A stretch of DNA of 64,000 nt from Arcobacter lacus (GTDB lineage Bacteria; Campylobacterota; Campylobacteria; Campylobacterales; Arcobacteraceae), in contig NZ_MUXF01000004.1 in assembly GCF_003063295.1 (NCBI RefSeq), positions 1 to 64,000 on the forward strand. The letters are read 5' to 3'. Every line of letters begins with the position of its first letter. Positions within the stretch are counted from its first letter, which is position 1. Below, one piece after another: positions 36,471-45,213 of this stretch. The notes under the pieces are model-generated. The model worked only from the letters and a program-made list of their open reading frames with translations. It was not told the origin of the DNA and made no database searches. The translations under genes and the position numbers were made by a program.

Positions 36471-37646
36471 ATGGCAAAGAAAAAAAGAAATAATGCTTGG
36501 GTTCAAGACTATTTCTTTTTAATAGTGCCACAACCTTTTAAAGATGAACTTTTAAGCTCTTGGCTTACAAGAGTTGCTATTGAACATAAGAGACAGCTTC
36601 CAATTTTTTTAACTCTTTTTGTAAAAAAAGAAGGAAATCAAATTTCAAGGATAGATATAGATTTTTTATATGATGAAAAATTATTTGAATCTTTATCAAA
36701 TAAAAGTAACTTGACTAAAGAAGATATTTTTAAAATGTCCTTGCGAAGTGAAGAAGGATACCTATTTTCTTGCAATAATTGTTTATATCCACCTCTACAA
36801 ATTAGAAAATTGACTGATAAAAGAACACATAATGGTTTGATGTATTGTCCAAAATGTTTAGTTGAAGATAAAATTCCATATTTTAGAAAAAAATGGAGAT
36901 ATGAATTTTATAATGCTTGCCCTAAACATAAAGTTTTTTTAACTGATAGATGTTGGAGATGTTATGAAAAAATTAATTTTTCAAAAATAAAACATTTTAA
37001 AGAAATTTGTATTTGTCATAAGTGTGAGAAAGATTTTAGAGAAAATCTTGTTATAAAAATAAATTCAAACTTTGAATATGGATTAAATGCAATTACTTGG
37101 TTTGAGAATGGTCTTAATGATGGCTATTTTATTATTGATGGTGAAAAAATAAATTCACTTTTTGTATTTGAAAGTTTTACCGCATTAAGAAGTTTAGTTG
37201 ATAGAAAAAATGACTTAAATTTAAAAGATTTTCCATTAATTGAAGAGTATAAAACTATTTGTAAAAAACTTGAAAAATACAATTCAAAAAAAGCCTTATC
37301 TATTCAAAAAGAGTTTTTATTAACTTCTTTAGTTTTTTATCTTTTTGAAAAATTTCCAGATAATTTTCAAAAATTTATTGTTGAAAATAAATTAACACAT
37401 AGAGATTTTATCCATGGGTTTAAAGATATACCTTTTTGGTATAAAAAAATGATTGATAAACTTATTCCAATAGAAAATAAAATAGGTAGAGAAATAAATG
37501 AAAATGAAGTTATTGGATCTATAAAATATTTAGAAAGTATTGGTGAACGAGTAAATATTATAAATGTTGCAGAAATTGTTGGTTGCCACCCTAGTATTCA
37601 TAAAGAATTTAATAAAATTTATAAAAAACTAAATAAAATACTATAA
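36471..37646 (+). CDS. tniQ: TniQ/TnsD-family target selection protein
   Basis: 391 aa. N-terminal TniQ segment (PQPFKDELLSSWLTRVAIEH, about 21-40). Several zinc-binding Cys pairs follow: CNNC, CPKC, CPKH, CWRC and CHKCEKDF (about 100-190). A helical C-terminal part of about 200 residues ends in a possible HTH (NVAEIVGCHPSIHKEFNKIY). TniQ/TnsD proteins recognise the attachment site and recruit TnsC. It is shorter than TnsD of Tn7 (508 aa) but longer than the TniQ of CRISPR-guided elements. The likely target is the mnmG 3' region next to the element. Confidence 0.9.
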   Translation: MAKKKRNNAWVQDYFFLIVPQPFKDELLSSWLTRVAIEHKRQLPIFLTLFVKKEGNQISRIDIDFLYDEKLFESLSNKSNLTKEDIFKMSLRSEEGYLFSCNNCLYPPLQIRKLTDKRTHNGLMYCPKCLVEDKIPYFRKKWRYEFYNACPKHKVFLTDRCWRCYEKINFSKIKHFKEICICHKCEKDFRENLVIKINSNFEYGLNAITWFENGLNDGYFIIDGEKINSLFVFESFTALRSLVDRKNDLNLKDFPLIEEYKTICKKLEKYNSKKALSIQKEFLLTSLVFYLFEKFPDNFQKFIVENKLTHRDFIHGFKDIPFWYKKMIDKLIPIENKIGREINENEVIGSIKYLESIGERVNIINVAEIVGCHPSIHKEFNKIYKKLNKIL

Positions 37647-37686
37647 TTATTATTTAATTATATTAATAATCTAAGGAATTCATAGA

Positions 37687-38817
37687 ATGATAGAAAGTCA
37701 AGAACATTTTTTAACAAATAAAAAACAACATACTGAAATTAAACATAAAATTTTTCATGATACATTTAGGTCCATATTAGGTATTTCTGCAAAGTTTTCC
37801 AAAAATAATAGCTTTACTTATCTTGATTTATATGCAGGACAAGGAAAATTTAATGATGATAGTTTTGGATCACCTATGCTTGCTTTAAATACAATATTAG
37901 AATCTGAAGTAATAAATTCTTTTCATCAATTGAAATGTTTTTTTTCAGAAATTGATAAAACTAGTTATTCTGAATTAGAAAAAAATATATCTTATTTAAA
38001 ATCAAGTAAAAAATTAAATCCTAAAGTGTCAACACACTTACATAATGGAAATTGGCACGAAAAAAACGATGATATAGAGAATCTTTTAAAATTTTCAAAA
38101 TGGGGATTTATTTTTGTTGATCCATTTTCAAATGAAGTTAATTTAAACAATTTAATTGAATTATTACAAAAATATGCAAAATTACAAGATTTTATGATTT
38201 TTATAAATTTTCAATCATTAAAAAGAATTATTGGAAGATATCCCGAACATGAAAATACAGCAAAATTTTTAGGAATTGAAAAAAAAGAATTGAAAAATTT
38301 ATTACTATCAAATGATTTAATTAATGAATGTATTAGAACTAGGTTCTCAGCAATATCAAAAGATTACATTATAAATATCTCTATTCCAACAACTAGAGAA
38401 GGGAAAATAGTTGAAAAAGACAACTTTCAACTATTATTAGGAACTAATAGTATTGGGGTATCAGATGCCTTTCTAAATTCTTATTTTGAATCTTTAGAAG
38501 AGTATAAAGAGAATTTTATAACAAGCTTATTTGATAATATTGGTGATGATATTATCAAAATAATAAAACATAAAAAAACGATTTCTTTAAATAATATAAT
38601 ACAAGAATTATATACAAATACCAACTCTTGGAAATATGCAGAAAAAAACAATATACCTACATCTGATAATATACACCGTTCTATTAATGATTTACTTAAA
38701 AGTAAGCGAATTAAAATAGTAAATATTCCAGATGAATTTCTAATTAAAAAAAATAAAACTATTCATAAGAAAGCTTATTCAAGAAATAAATACATGAGAG
38801 AGATTATACTAGAATAA
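37687..38817 (+). CDS. TcmP-like (three-Cys-motif partner) protein, copy 1
   Basis: 376 aa. TcmP pattern: a methyltransferase-like glycine loop YLDLYAGQGKF (about 45-55) followed by GSPMLAL, and FIFVDPFSNEVN (about 131-143). The C-terminal half has a winged-helix-like segment (NIPTSDNIHRSINDLLKSKRI). TcmP proteins are encoded beside DUF5131 three-Cys-motif proteins and are suspected of a nucleic-acid or defence role. It follows tniQ by 40 bases, with its own ribosome site AAGGAA. Its stop overlaps that of copy 2 by 9 bases, convergent. Confidence 0.78.
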   Translation: MIESQEHFLTNKKQHTEIKHKIFHDTFRSILGISAKFSKNNSFTYLDLYAGQGKFNDDSFGSPMLALNTILESEVINSFHQLKCFFSEIDKTSYSELEKNISYLKSSKKLNPKVSTHLHNGNWHEKNDDIENLLKFSKWGFIFVDPFSNEVNLNNLIELLQKYAKLQDFMIFINFQSLKRIIGRYPEHENTAKFLGIEKKELKNLLLSNDLINECIRTRFSAISKDYIINISIPTTREGKIVEKDNFQLLLGTNSIGVSDAFLNSYFESLEEYKENFITSLFDNIGDDIIKIIKHKKTISLNNIIQELYTNTNSWKYAEKNNIPTSDNIHRSINDLLKSKRIKIVNIPDEFLIKKNKTIHKKAYSRNKYMREIILE

Positions 38818-40056
38818 AAAGCTTATTTGCCTTTGCTTTGTCCATTTTATAATATCTTTATCTTGAATAGTAGTATATTTTCTTCTAATTTGACTATTAT
38901 CTTTTGAAATAATTTTTATTTCACCTGATTCTATAGAATTTGCCAATGATTCTCTTATTATATCTCTTGTAACTGGAGTTTCATTTGCTATTAAATTGTT
39001 TAAAGCATTGAAATCTAAACATTCTCTTTCTTGTATTATCTTTGGTAATTCACAACTCAATAGCTGAATACTTTTTTGTTTAGATAAGTCATCAAAAGTA
39101 TAATTAGAATGATTAAATAAATTATCTTTACAGTTAGAATTATATCCTAGAAACATGTTTAATCCTGCACCTGCATGATGAATAAAAGTATTTTGATTTT
39201 TCCAATGAATTTTCATCATTTCATCTCTTGCAATAGCATGAGTAGAAAAATGAAATAGCCAATAAGCACGAGAAGAAACATCACTTTTTATAAAAAATGG
39301 CGTATAAAATGGTGCATTTACTGTATTTACTATTGTTTTATATAATAAAGGTTGAATCTTTGTTCTTGAAAAATCATTATCTTCTTTTACATCATAAATT
39401 TGTTCACAATCTTCTTTTGATAATCCCATATTATAAAGAACTTGAGGTTTTTCACTTGAAAGATAATCAATTAAACTGTCAACAGAAAAAGTTAATATAA
39501 CTTCTGCTTTTGGTAATTGTTCAAAAATCTTTTTTATAACAGGGATAGGTGCATCAGCATAACCATATTGGTCAAGAATAAAAATACATCTATTAGCTCG
39601 GCTTCGATTTTTTATATTTTCTATAATTGCATCTAAATAAGAAATAAATTTGCCATTTAAACAATTTGTGTCTTCAGATAAATAACTATAATCATTTAAT
39701 GTTTTTTTTAAGAATAAAAATGTATTTTTATTCTTCTCAATAAAGGTATACTTAATATCAAAAATTACCGTTTTGCAATTACTTGCTTCTTTTTCAAAAT
39801 TAATGATTTTTTTTGTTTTTTCAATAGTTTCTTTTATTCTTATTGGGCTTCCAGTTGTTCCATCACTATAAATTCCACCACCGCAAAAGCCATCAATAAT
39901 ATCAAGTTTTAATGAACTTACTTTAAAACCTTTAGTCAAATATCTTAAATATATTTCTAAATAATTTTCAATAATATCTAGCTTTACCTTACTATGGTCT
40001 TCAATAGTTGGTAACTCTTCTCCTATACACCAATTATATTTATTAACTTTAGCCAA
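38809..40056 (-). CDS. TcmP-like (three-Cys-motif partner) protein, copy 2
   Basis: 415 aa. It has the TcmP signatures DGFCGGGIYSDGTTGSPI (about 55-72) and CIFILDQYGYADAPIPVI (about 152-169), and a C-terminal winged-helix-like part. It is only distantly similar to copy 1 in the motif regions. Its ATG overlaps the DUF5131 stop by 8 bases, so copy 2 and DUF5131 form the canonical pair while copy 1 is an extra member on the other strand. The molecular function is unproven. Confidence 0.82.
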   Translation of the reverse strand: MAKVNKYNWCIGEELPTIEDHSKVKLDIIENYLEIYLRYLTKGFKVSSLKLDIIDGFCGGGIYSDGTTGSPIRIKETIEKTKKIINFEKEASNCKTVIFDIKYTFIEKNKNTFLFLKKTLNDYSYLSEDTNCLNGKFISYLDAIIENIKNRSRANRCIFILDQYGYADAPIPVIKKIFEQLPKAEVILTFSVDSLIDYLSSEKPQVLYNMGLSKEDCEQIYDVKEDNDFSRTKIQPLLYKTIVNTVNAPFYTPFFIKSDVSSRAYWLFHFSTHAIARDEMMKIHWKNQNTFIHHAGAGLNMFLGYNSNCKDNLFNHSNYTFDDLSKQKSIQLLSCELPKIIQERECLDFNALNNLIANETPVTRDIIRESLANSIESGEIKIISKDNSQIRRKYTTIQDKDIIKWTKQRQISFLF

Positions 40057-40777
40057 ATATACCCTCTGTTATTTTTTTAGGCATTTCATCATATGTATTA
40101 TTATCTAAAAGTCTTCCTGCTTTCTTCTTATTTTTACCACCCCATTGTTTAAAAAAGAAAGGAACATCTTGAGTATTACATTGATTTTTTATATCTACTA
40201 CCCACTCTTTTAACATAGGCCTAGCCTTTGCTCCACTTTCACCACCAACAATTACCCAGTCAATATTTTTTAAATTTAAATTATTTATTGGAGTTAATAG
40301 TGGTTCTATAGAAAGAAACTTGATATAAGCACCTGATTCTCTCAAATAATTTATTCTATGTGTAACTTTTTGACTTTCAACTGTTGTACCTAACCATATA
40401 TTTTTAGTCCAAGTAATTAAATCATTAAGTTCTTTAATTCTTTCTGCTCGTTTAGTTAAAACTTGAAAAGTGTGCCAATGAGCTTTATTCATAACTTCAA
40501 ATAACTTTAGAATAAATTCATCAGGTACATCTTTATGAAATATATCACTCATAGAACATACAAATATTGTTTGAGGTTTTTTCATAAATAGTGGGTCTTC
40601 AATATTTTTATAATGCAATGTTAAATTAAATGCATTTTCATATTTTTTTAAACCCATATTTTTTAATCTGTTAGCCATTTTTTCAGCATAACAATTTGTA
40701 CAACCATCACTGTACTTAGTACACCCAGTTATTGGATTCCAAGTAGAACCAGTCCATTCAATTTTTGATTTACTCAT
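40049..40777 (-). CDS. DUF5131 (phage Gp37/Gp68-like) three-Cys-motif protein
   Basis: 242 aa. The N-terminal motif NPITGCTKYSDGCTNCYAE gives C19, C26 and C29 (CX6CX2C), the three-Cys motif. Other family landmarks are FVCSMSDIFH, FQVLTKRAERI, NIWLGTTVESQ and VIVGGESGAKARPM. It is distantly radical-SAM-like; activity is not established. It is encoded directly before TcmP copy 2 with an 8-base overlap, as in many phages and islands. Upstream is a 123-base gap to the IS200-derived open frame on the other strand. Confidence 0.88.
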   Translation of the reverse strand: MSKSKIEWTGSTWNPITGCTKYSDGCTNCYAEKMANRLKNMGLKKYENAFNLTLHYKNIEDPLFMKKPQTIFVCSMSDIFHKDVPDEFILKLFEVMNKAHWHTFQVLTKRAERIKELNDLITWTKNIWLGTTVESQKVTHRINYLRESGAYIKFLSIEPLLTPINNLNLKNIDWVIVGGESGAKARPMLKEWVVDIKNQCNTQDVPFFFKQWGGKNKKKAGRLLDNNTYDEMPKKITEGIFG

Positions 40778-40975
40778 AGTAGTCCCTTATCTAGTGATGA
40801 TTATATCTTTTCTAAATTAACCATACAAATTTATCTTTTTTTCCTAAATTACTGTCAATCAATTAATTACAAAAGTGTAAATTCTATTATAGTTATTTAT
40901 TTGACTTTTACAAAATTATCTATTATAATTCTATCAAAAAATCAATTAGTTGTCAAATTAGTAAAAAAGAATAAA

Positions 40976-41329
40976 ATGCCTAAAGATATAGATTATAAGA
41001 TATTTAAACACTCAAATTACAATTTAGTTTTTACATTACTTATTTCAACTCTAATGAATGAAGAAACTATTTCAAAAGATATAGAAATTGAACTCACAAA
41101 AATCATTTATAATATTTTTGAAAATTATAATAGTTGTGTTGTAAGAAATATACATATTAAAGATAATTCTACTTTAATAATATCTTTTGAATCAACACCT
41201 AATATTCTATTATCAAGGCTTATTAATAATTTCAAAACAGTTTCAAGTAGACTTATAAGAAGAAAATTTAATTTATATAACAATTTCTGGGAACAGAAAT
41301 ACTACTTATATACAAATAGCGTGATCTAA
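40976..41329 (+). CDS. IS200 (Y1) transposase-derived protein without catalytic residues
   Basis: 117 aa from ATG 40976. A TTG at 40901 would add 25 residues. The TnpA fold pattern is clear: KHSNYNLVF at the start, IHIKDNSTLIISFES where TnpA has the HUH motif in KDHVHLLIS, then LSRLINNFKTVSSRLIRR, FWEQKYYLYT. Both HUH histidines are gone (Asn and Thr), and the protein ends before the helix that bears the catalytic Tyr. It is therefore a domesticated or decayed Y1 protein that may still bind DNA. The frame is intact, arguing against simple decay. Nearest neighbours are DUF5131 and the TnsE-like gene. Confidence 0.65.
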   Translation: MPKDIDYKIFKHSNYNLVFTLLISTLMNEETISKDIEIELTKIIYNIFENYNSCVVRNIHIKDNSTLIISFESTPNILLSRLINNFKTVSSRLIRRKFNLYNNFWEQKYYLYTNSVI

Positions 41330-41420
41330 CTAGAATTAAATAATATTATAAAAAAGTAGTTGTTAGGGAAACTAAATCCATTATAAAAGATATAAATTTA
41401 ATATTATTTTAAAAAAGCAA

Positions 41421-43127
41421 TTAAACAATTTTTTCTAATAACCCAGTATACCAATTAGCAAGCTGGATTTCATTTAAATTTTCATTTCTCTCATGGTTCT
41501 TTTTAGTAAATTTAGGATTAGTTTTAGAATGTTTTTTTAATATATTATCTATTCCTATATCTTTTTTAAAATATAGATTCATAAAAAATTCAAAATGCTC
41601 AGTTTCAATTGGTTTATTAGAAATTATCACCCATGTAGAATTTCCAGAAGATGGATTATTTTCTAATTCTAATAATCCCACATAAGAATTTTCATATTTA
41701 AATGTTGTTGTTAAGTATTGTCTAGGTCTTTTTTTAATTTTACATTTCGGATTTACTTTTTCTTCACCATCATCATTTTCAAGTATATATTGAGGTAATT
41801 CTTTTTTCTCATTTAAATGAAAATCTTTTATGTCAGGACGTTCTTGCAAAAAATTTATATATTGATTGAAAACTACAAAATTATCTATTTCGGTTAAAGG
41901 CTTAGATGAAGATTCTTTTACAAACTCACTTGAAATAACAACTTTTCTAATAGTTTTATTCCCTTTAGAAGATGACTCAGTTAAACTTTGATCAGTTATA
42001 TCATCCGTTTGTTGCTCTTTATAAATTTTTAGTAAATCTTCTATAATATTTCTAGTTGAAGATTCTTCATCTATTGGAATATCTTTTAAACTACCACAAC
42101 TTTTTTTTCTATTCTTTTGATGACTAGTTTTTGTATTCTTTTTGCTTGCATGCGTTATTTTTAATACTTCAGATGTTTCATTAGGAATATCTTTTTCAAC
42201 TTTTGGAAGATTATCTAAATCTCCTAAATTTAAAATGACTTTATTCTTTTCTATAATTTTTGTTAGTTTTTCAAAACCTATATCTGAATAATCATTTATG
42301 ATTTCATGAATAAAGTAATACTTTTCATTTGTTTTTTTATTTGTAACAAGAGAACTTCTTGTATCAATTTGGAACTCTTCTTTTGTTGGGAAATTAAACT
42401 TCAAATGCATTTTATATATATCATCATCTAAATTATTTTCTTGCATATATTTTAGATAATTATGTATATAGTTAGATACATTATCAAACTCTCTTTTTGC
42501 AATCTCTTGACAAGCATATCTATGTATAAAAGCTGCATCTTCATCAGTTTTATATTTTGGTAAAACTATTTTTGCATCAGTTTTATTATTATCACACAAG
42601 ACATATAATTCTTCTAATGTAGAATCAAAAACGGCTTCTCTTAATTCTGAAAATCTAAAATAATAGTATATTCCAATTGCAAATTGAGGAATAATTATCT
42701 TAATATCGTCTTGTTCTACTACATAACAATTAATATTCTTTGCATCTGATAAATATTTATAACTCCAACCTAATAAAGTTCCAATACTTTTATCATCTAA
42801 AATATCTTTTAGTTTCTTTTCATTATTTCTATTAATAAATTTTGTATCAATTTTAAAACTTTTTTCTTCAACAGATTCATTCTTGTATTTATCTACTTTT
42901 TTACCATTTTGATAATACTCTAAAAATTGATAATGCGAAAACAATAATTCAGGTGATACATTATATTTAAATAGTTGTTTTTTAGATATATTTTCTATAA
43001 CGATTTCATAGTGGCTATTACTAAATTTATCTTCATCAAGTACTATTTTAAGGGGAAATAAGAACTGAAAAATATCATCAGGATTATCTTTCATAAACTC
43101 TGGAATGATATTTTTCTTAGTTGACAT
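41421..43127 (-). CDS. TnsE-like protein, distal and inverted relative to tnsABC
   Basis: 568 aa, close to the 538 aa of Tn7 TnsE. Segment order agrees with TnsE: a beta-rich N-terminus, IPQFAIGIYYYFRFSELREA (about 153-172), and a mid stretch IDTRSSLVTNKKTNEKYYF. A long low-complexity acidic/Ser linker follows (about 310-400), then a C-terminal domain from about 405. There FVVFNQYINFLQ, YVGLLELENN, WVIISNKPI and a final LANWYTGLLEKIV match the layout of the TnsE C-terminal domain. TnsE directs Tn7 to lagging strands of mobile plasmids. The gene starts only 18 bases inside the TIR and is transcribed away from mnmG. The assignment rests on pattern recall, not alignment. Confidence 0.58.
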   Translation of the reverse strand: MSTKKNIIPEFMKDNPDDIFQFLFPLKIVLDEDKFSNSHYEIVIENISKKQLFKYNVSPELLFSHYQFLEYYQNGKKVDKYKNESVEEKSFKIDTKFINRNNEKKLKDILDDKSIGTLLGWSYKYLSDAKNINCYVVEQDDIKIIIPQFAIGIYYYFRFSELREAVFDSTLEELYVLCDNNKTDAKIVLPKYKTDEDAAFIHRYACQEIAKREFDNVSNYIHNYLKYMQENNLDDDIYKMHLKFNFPTKEEFQIDTRSSLVTNKKTNEKYYFIHEIINDYSDIGFEKLTKIIEKNKVILNLGDLDNLPKVEKDIPNETSEVLKITHASKKNTKTSHQKNRKKSCGSLKDIPIDEESSTRNIIEDLLKIYKEQQTDDITDQSLTESSSKGNKTIRKVVISSEFVKESSSKPLTEIDNFVVFNQYINFLQERPDIKDFHLNEKKELPQYILENDDGEEKVNPKCKIKKRPRQYLTTTFKYENSYVGLLELENNPSSGNSTWVIISNKPIETEHFEFFMNLYFKKDIGIDNILKKHSKTNPKFTKKNHERNENLNEIQLANWYTGLLEKIV

Positions 43128-43144
43128 AGCTAGATTAATCTCTC

Positions 43145-43187
43145 ATTATCATTTTTTATTTTACATATTATCAATTTATATTGAACC
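43145..43187 (-). repeat. Right end of the Tn7-like element (TIR and possible outer unit)
   Basis: 43145-43165 on the minus strand begins TGTAAAATAAAAA and matches the left TIR in 20 of 21. The 22 bases outside it (43166-43187) match the left terminal unit in 18 of 22, but start GGT instead of TGT. Either the true end is 43165, or it is 43187 with a mutated first base. Confidence 0.7.
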
Positions 43188-43218
43188 ATTATCAATCTTT
43201 ATTGCTTTTGACAAATAT
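43187..43218. repeat. mnmG 3' end, right copy of the direct repeat
   Basis: Covers the last codons and stop of the intact mnmG and 30 of 32 bases are repeated at 29660-29691. This is the presumed attachment region for the island. Confidence 0.85.
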
Positions 43219-45069
43219 ATTTAAGTTCAAATGTATGATATCCAAAGCTGCAGGTGTAATACCAGATATGAGACTAGCATTGAAAATTGTAGGCGGTCTA
43301 TGTTTTTCAAGCTTTTCTACAACTTCATTTGAAAGACCAGGAAGTCCTTTATAACTAAAATCTTCTGGAATAGTTGCTTTTAACATTTTTTTCATTTTTT
43401 CTATTTGTTTTTGCTGTTTTTGTATATATCTATAATATTTTGCTTCAATAATTATCTGTTCTTTCAAATAATTATCAAGATGTGCAAAGCTTGGAACAAG
43501 TTTTTCAAATTTGAAAATATCAATACTATTTCTTCCAATCAAATCTACAAGTAAAACTCTATCATTGATTTTTTCTTCACCAATACTTTCAAGAAGTTCC
43601 AATGTTTCTTTTTTAGAAGTCATCCATTCATTTGCCATAAATTCAATAGCTTCTTCCAATGTTTTTCTTTTGTTTTCAACTTTTTTTATAGTTTCATCAT
43701 CTATTAATCCAAGATTATATCCATATTGAGATAATCTTAAATCAGCATTTTCTTCTCTTAAAAGAAGTCTATATTCAGCCCTACTAGTAAACATTCTATA
43801 TGGTTCATTTGTACCTTTTGTTACTAAATCATCAATTAAAACTCCTAGATAAGCTTCATCACGTCTAAGAATAAATGGTTCTTTTTCATCAATTGCAAGT
43901 GCAGCATTAATTCCTGCTATTAATCCTTGAGATGCTGCTTCTTCATAACCTGTTGTAGCATTGATTTGTCCAGCATGATATAGATTTTTTACTTTTTTTG
44001 TTTCAAGTGTATGTTTTAATTCAGTTGGATCAACATAGTCATATTCAATAGCATATCCATATCTGATTATTCTTGCATTTTCCAAACCTTTTACAGAATG
44101 AATCATTTGTTTTTGAACATCAATTGGAAGAGAGCTTGACATACCATTTATATAGTATTCTGTACACATTGCAGTTTGTGGTTCTAAGAATAATTGATGT
44201 CTATCTCGTTCAGCAAATCTATTTACTTTATCTTCAATACTTGGACAATATCTTGGTCCCAATCCTTCAATTTGACCAGTAAAAAGTGGCGCTCTATAAA
44301 AGTTTGAAGAGATTATTTCGTGAGTTTTTTCATTTGTGTAAGTTATATAACAAGGGTATTGAGTTGGTGAGAATGTTGATTTATCTGTTCTAAATGAAAA
44401 TGGAGCAGGATTTACATCACCTCCGTGCATATCCATTACTGAAAAATCAATAGAGTTAGCATCAAGACGAGAAGGTGTTCCTGTTTTTAATCTTCCAACT
44501 CTTAAACCTAACTCTTTTAGTTGAGTTGATAAAGTAGTTGATGGTAATTCCCAAGCACGACCAGCTTCATATTTATTTTCACCAATATGAACAAGCCCTC
44601 TCATAAATGTACCTGTTGTTAAAATAACTTTTTTTGCAATAAATTCTTCAGTTAATTTTGTTTTTACTCCACAAACTTCATTACCATTTTTTACTAAAAG
44701 TGCTGTTACTTCATCTTGATAAACTTCTAAATTAGGAGTATTATGACAAACTTTTCTCATATACTCTCTATATCTATCCATATCAATTTGAGCACGACTA
44801 CCTTGAACAGCAGCACCCTTAGAAGCATTTAATATTCTAAATTGAATACCTGCATTATCAGTACAAAGTCCCATTTCTCCACCGATAGCATCAAGTTCTC
44901 TAACTAAATGCCCTTTTGCTAAACCTCCAATTGCAGGGTTGCAACTTGCTGCTCCTATTTGCTCTACTAACATCGTAATTAATAGAGTTTTTTTACCCAT
45001 TCTTGCACTTGCTAATGATGCTTCAATACCTGCATGACCACCACCAACAACAATTACATCGTAATTCAT
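43192..45069 (-). CDS. mnmG: tRNA uridine-5-carboxymethylaminomethyl modification enzyme MnmG (GidA)
   Basis: 625 aa, full length. FAD-binding start [19 protein letters not shown], then [31 protein letters not shown], and the [24 protein letters not shown] motif. The C-terminal helical domain ends [20 protein letters not shown]. With MnmE it modifies the wobble uridine of tRNA. The 3' end lies directly against the Tn7-like element but is uninterrupted. Divergent from ribE. Confidence 0.96.
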   Translation of the reverse strand: MNYDVIVVGGGHAGIEASLASARMGKKTLLITMLVEQIGAASCNPAIGGLAKGHLVRELDAIGGEMGLCTDNAGIQFRILNASKGAAVQGSRAQIDMDRYREYMRKVCHNTPNLEVYQDEVTALLVKNGNEVCGVKTKLTEEFIAKKVILTTGTFMRGLVHIGENKYEAGRAWELPSTTLSTQLKELGLRVGRLKTGTPSRLDANSIDFSVMDMHGGDVNPAPFSFRTDKSTFSPTQYPCYITYTNEKTHEIISSNFYRAPLFTGQIEGLGPRYCPSIEDKVNRFAERDRHQLFLEPQTAMCTEYYINGMSSSLPIDVQKQMIHSVKGLENARIIRYGYAIEYDYVDPTELKHTLETKKVKNLYHAGQINATTGYEEAASQGLIAGINAALAIDEKEPFILRRDEAYLGVLIDDLVTKGTNEPYRMFTSRAEYRLLLREENADLRLSQYGYNLGLIDDETIKKVENKRKTLEEAIEFMANEWMTSKKETLELLESIGEEKINDRVLLVDLIGRNSIDIFKFEKLVPSFAHLDNYLKEQIIIEAKYYRYIQKQQKQIEKMKKMLKATIPEDFSYKGLPGLSNEVVEKLEKHRPPTIFNASLISGITPAALDIIHLNLNIFVKSNKD

Positions 45070-45172
45070 TTTATTCCTTTTGAATAAGAGAAAATTTGTT
45101 TGAATTTTTTATAAATCAACTGTTTCTTTATAAGATTTTATTTAAGTAAGTTAAAATTAGCTTCTTAACAAT

Positions 45173-45193
45173 TTTTGGATATTATATCCAAAA
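45173..45193. promoter_or_regulatory. Palindrome upstream of ribE
   Basis: TTTTGGATAT and ATATCCAAAA, perfect 10-base arms around a single T, end 20 bases before the ribE start codon. It may be an operator or leader hairpin. It is too short for an FMN riboswitch. Confidence 0.4.
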
Positions 45194-45213
45194 TTTGAAA
45201 AAAGGTTTTTTAA

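Larger units (their letters stand above)
29789..43187. mobile_element. Tn7-like transposon with tnsABC-tniQ core and cargo
   Basis: Bounded by the near-perfect terminal inverted repeats. It contains TnsA, TnsB, short TnsC and TniQ, a distal TnsE-like gene, and two cargo blocks. The right end is either 43165 (TGT on the minus strand, 26 bases after the mnmG stop) or 43187 (one more degenerate unit outward). With 43187 the flanking pentamers are ATTAA and ATTAT, 4 of 5 alike; with 43165 no duplication is seen. No Cas genes or CRISPR repeats were found, so it is not a CRISPR-guided transposon as read here. tnsA lies toward the Nudix end and is transcribed toward mnmG. Confidence 0.8.

Noticed and set aside
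40901-40975. TTG start for the Y1-derived protein
   Set aside because: The 25 extra residues precede the Y1 fold and contain no ribosome site; ATG 40976 fits the TnpA start.
41338-41409. 11-base inverted repeat between the Y1-derived and TnsE-like genes
   Set aside because: Only A and T bases with a 50-base loop, likely by chance in such DNA.
29789-43187. CRISPR-associated transposon
   Set aside because: No Cas genes and no spaced direct repeats occur in the element; TniQ is of the longer kind and TnsA is separate.
45070-45213. FMN riboswitch before ribE
   Set aside because: Too short, and none of the conserved RFN helices is visible; only the 21-base palindrome remains.
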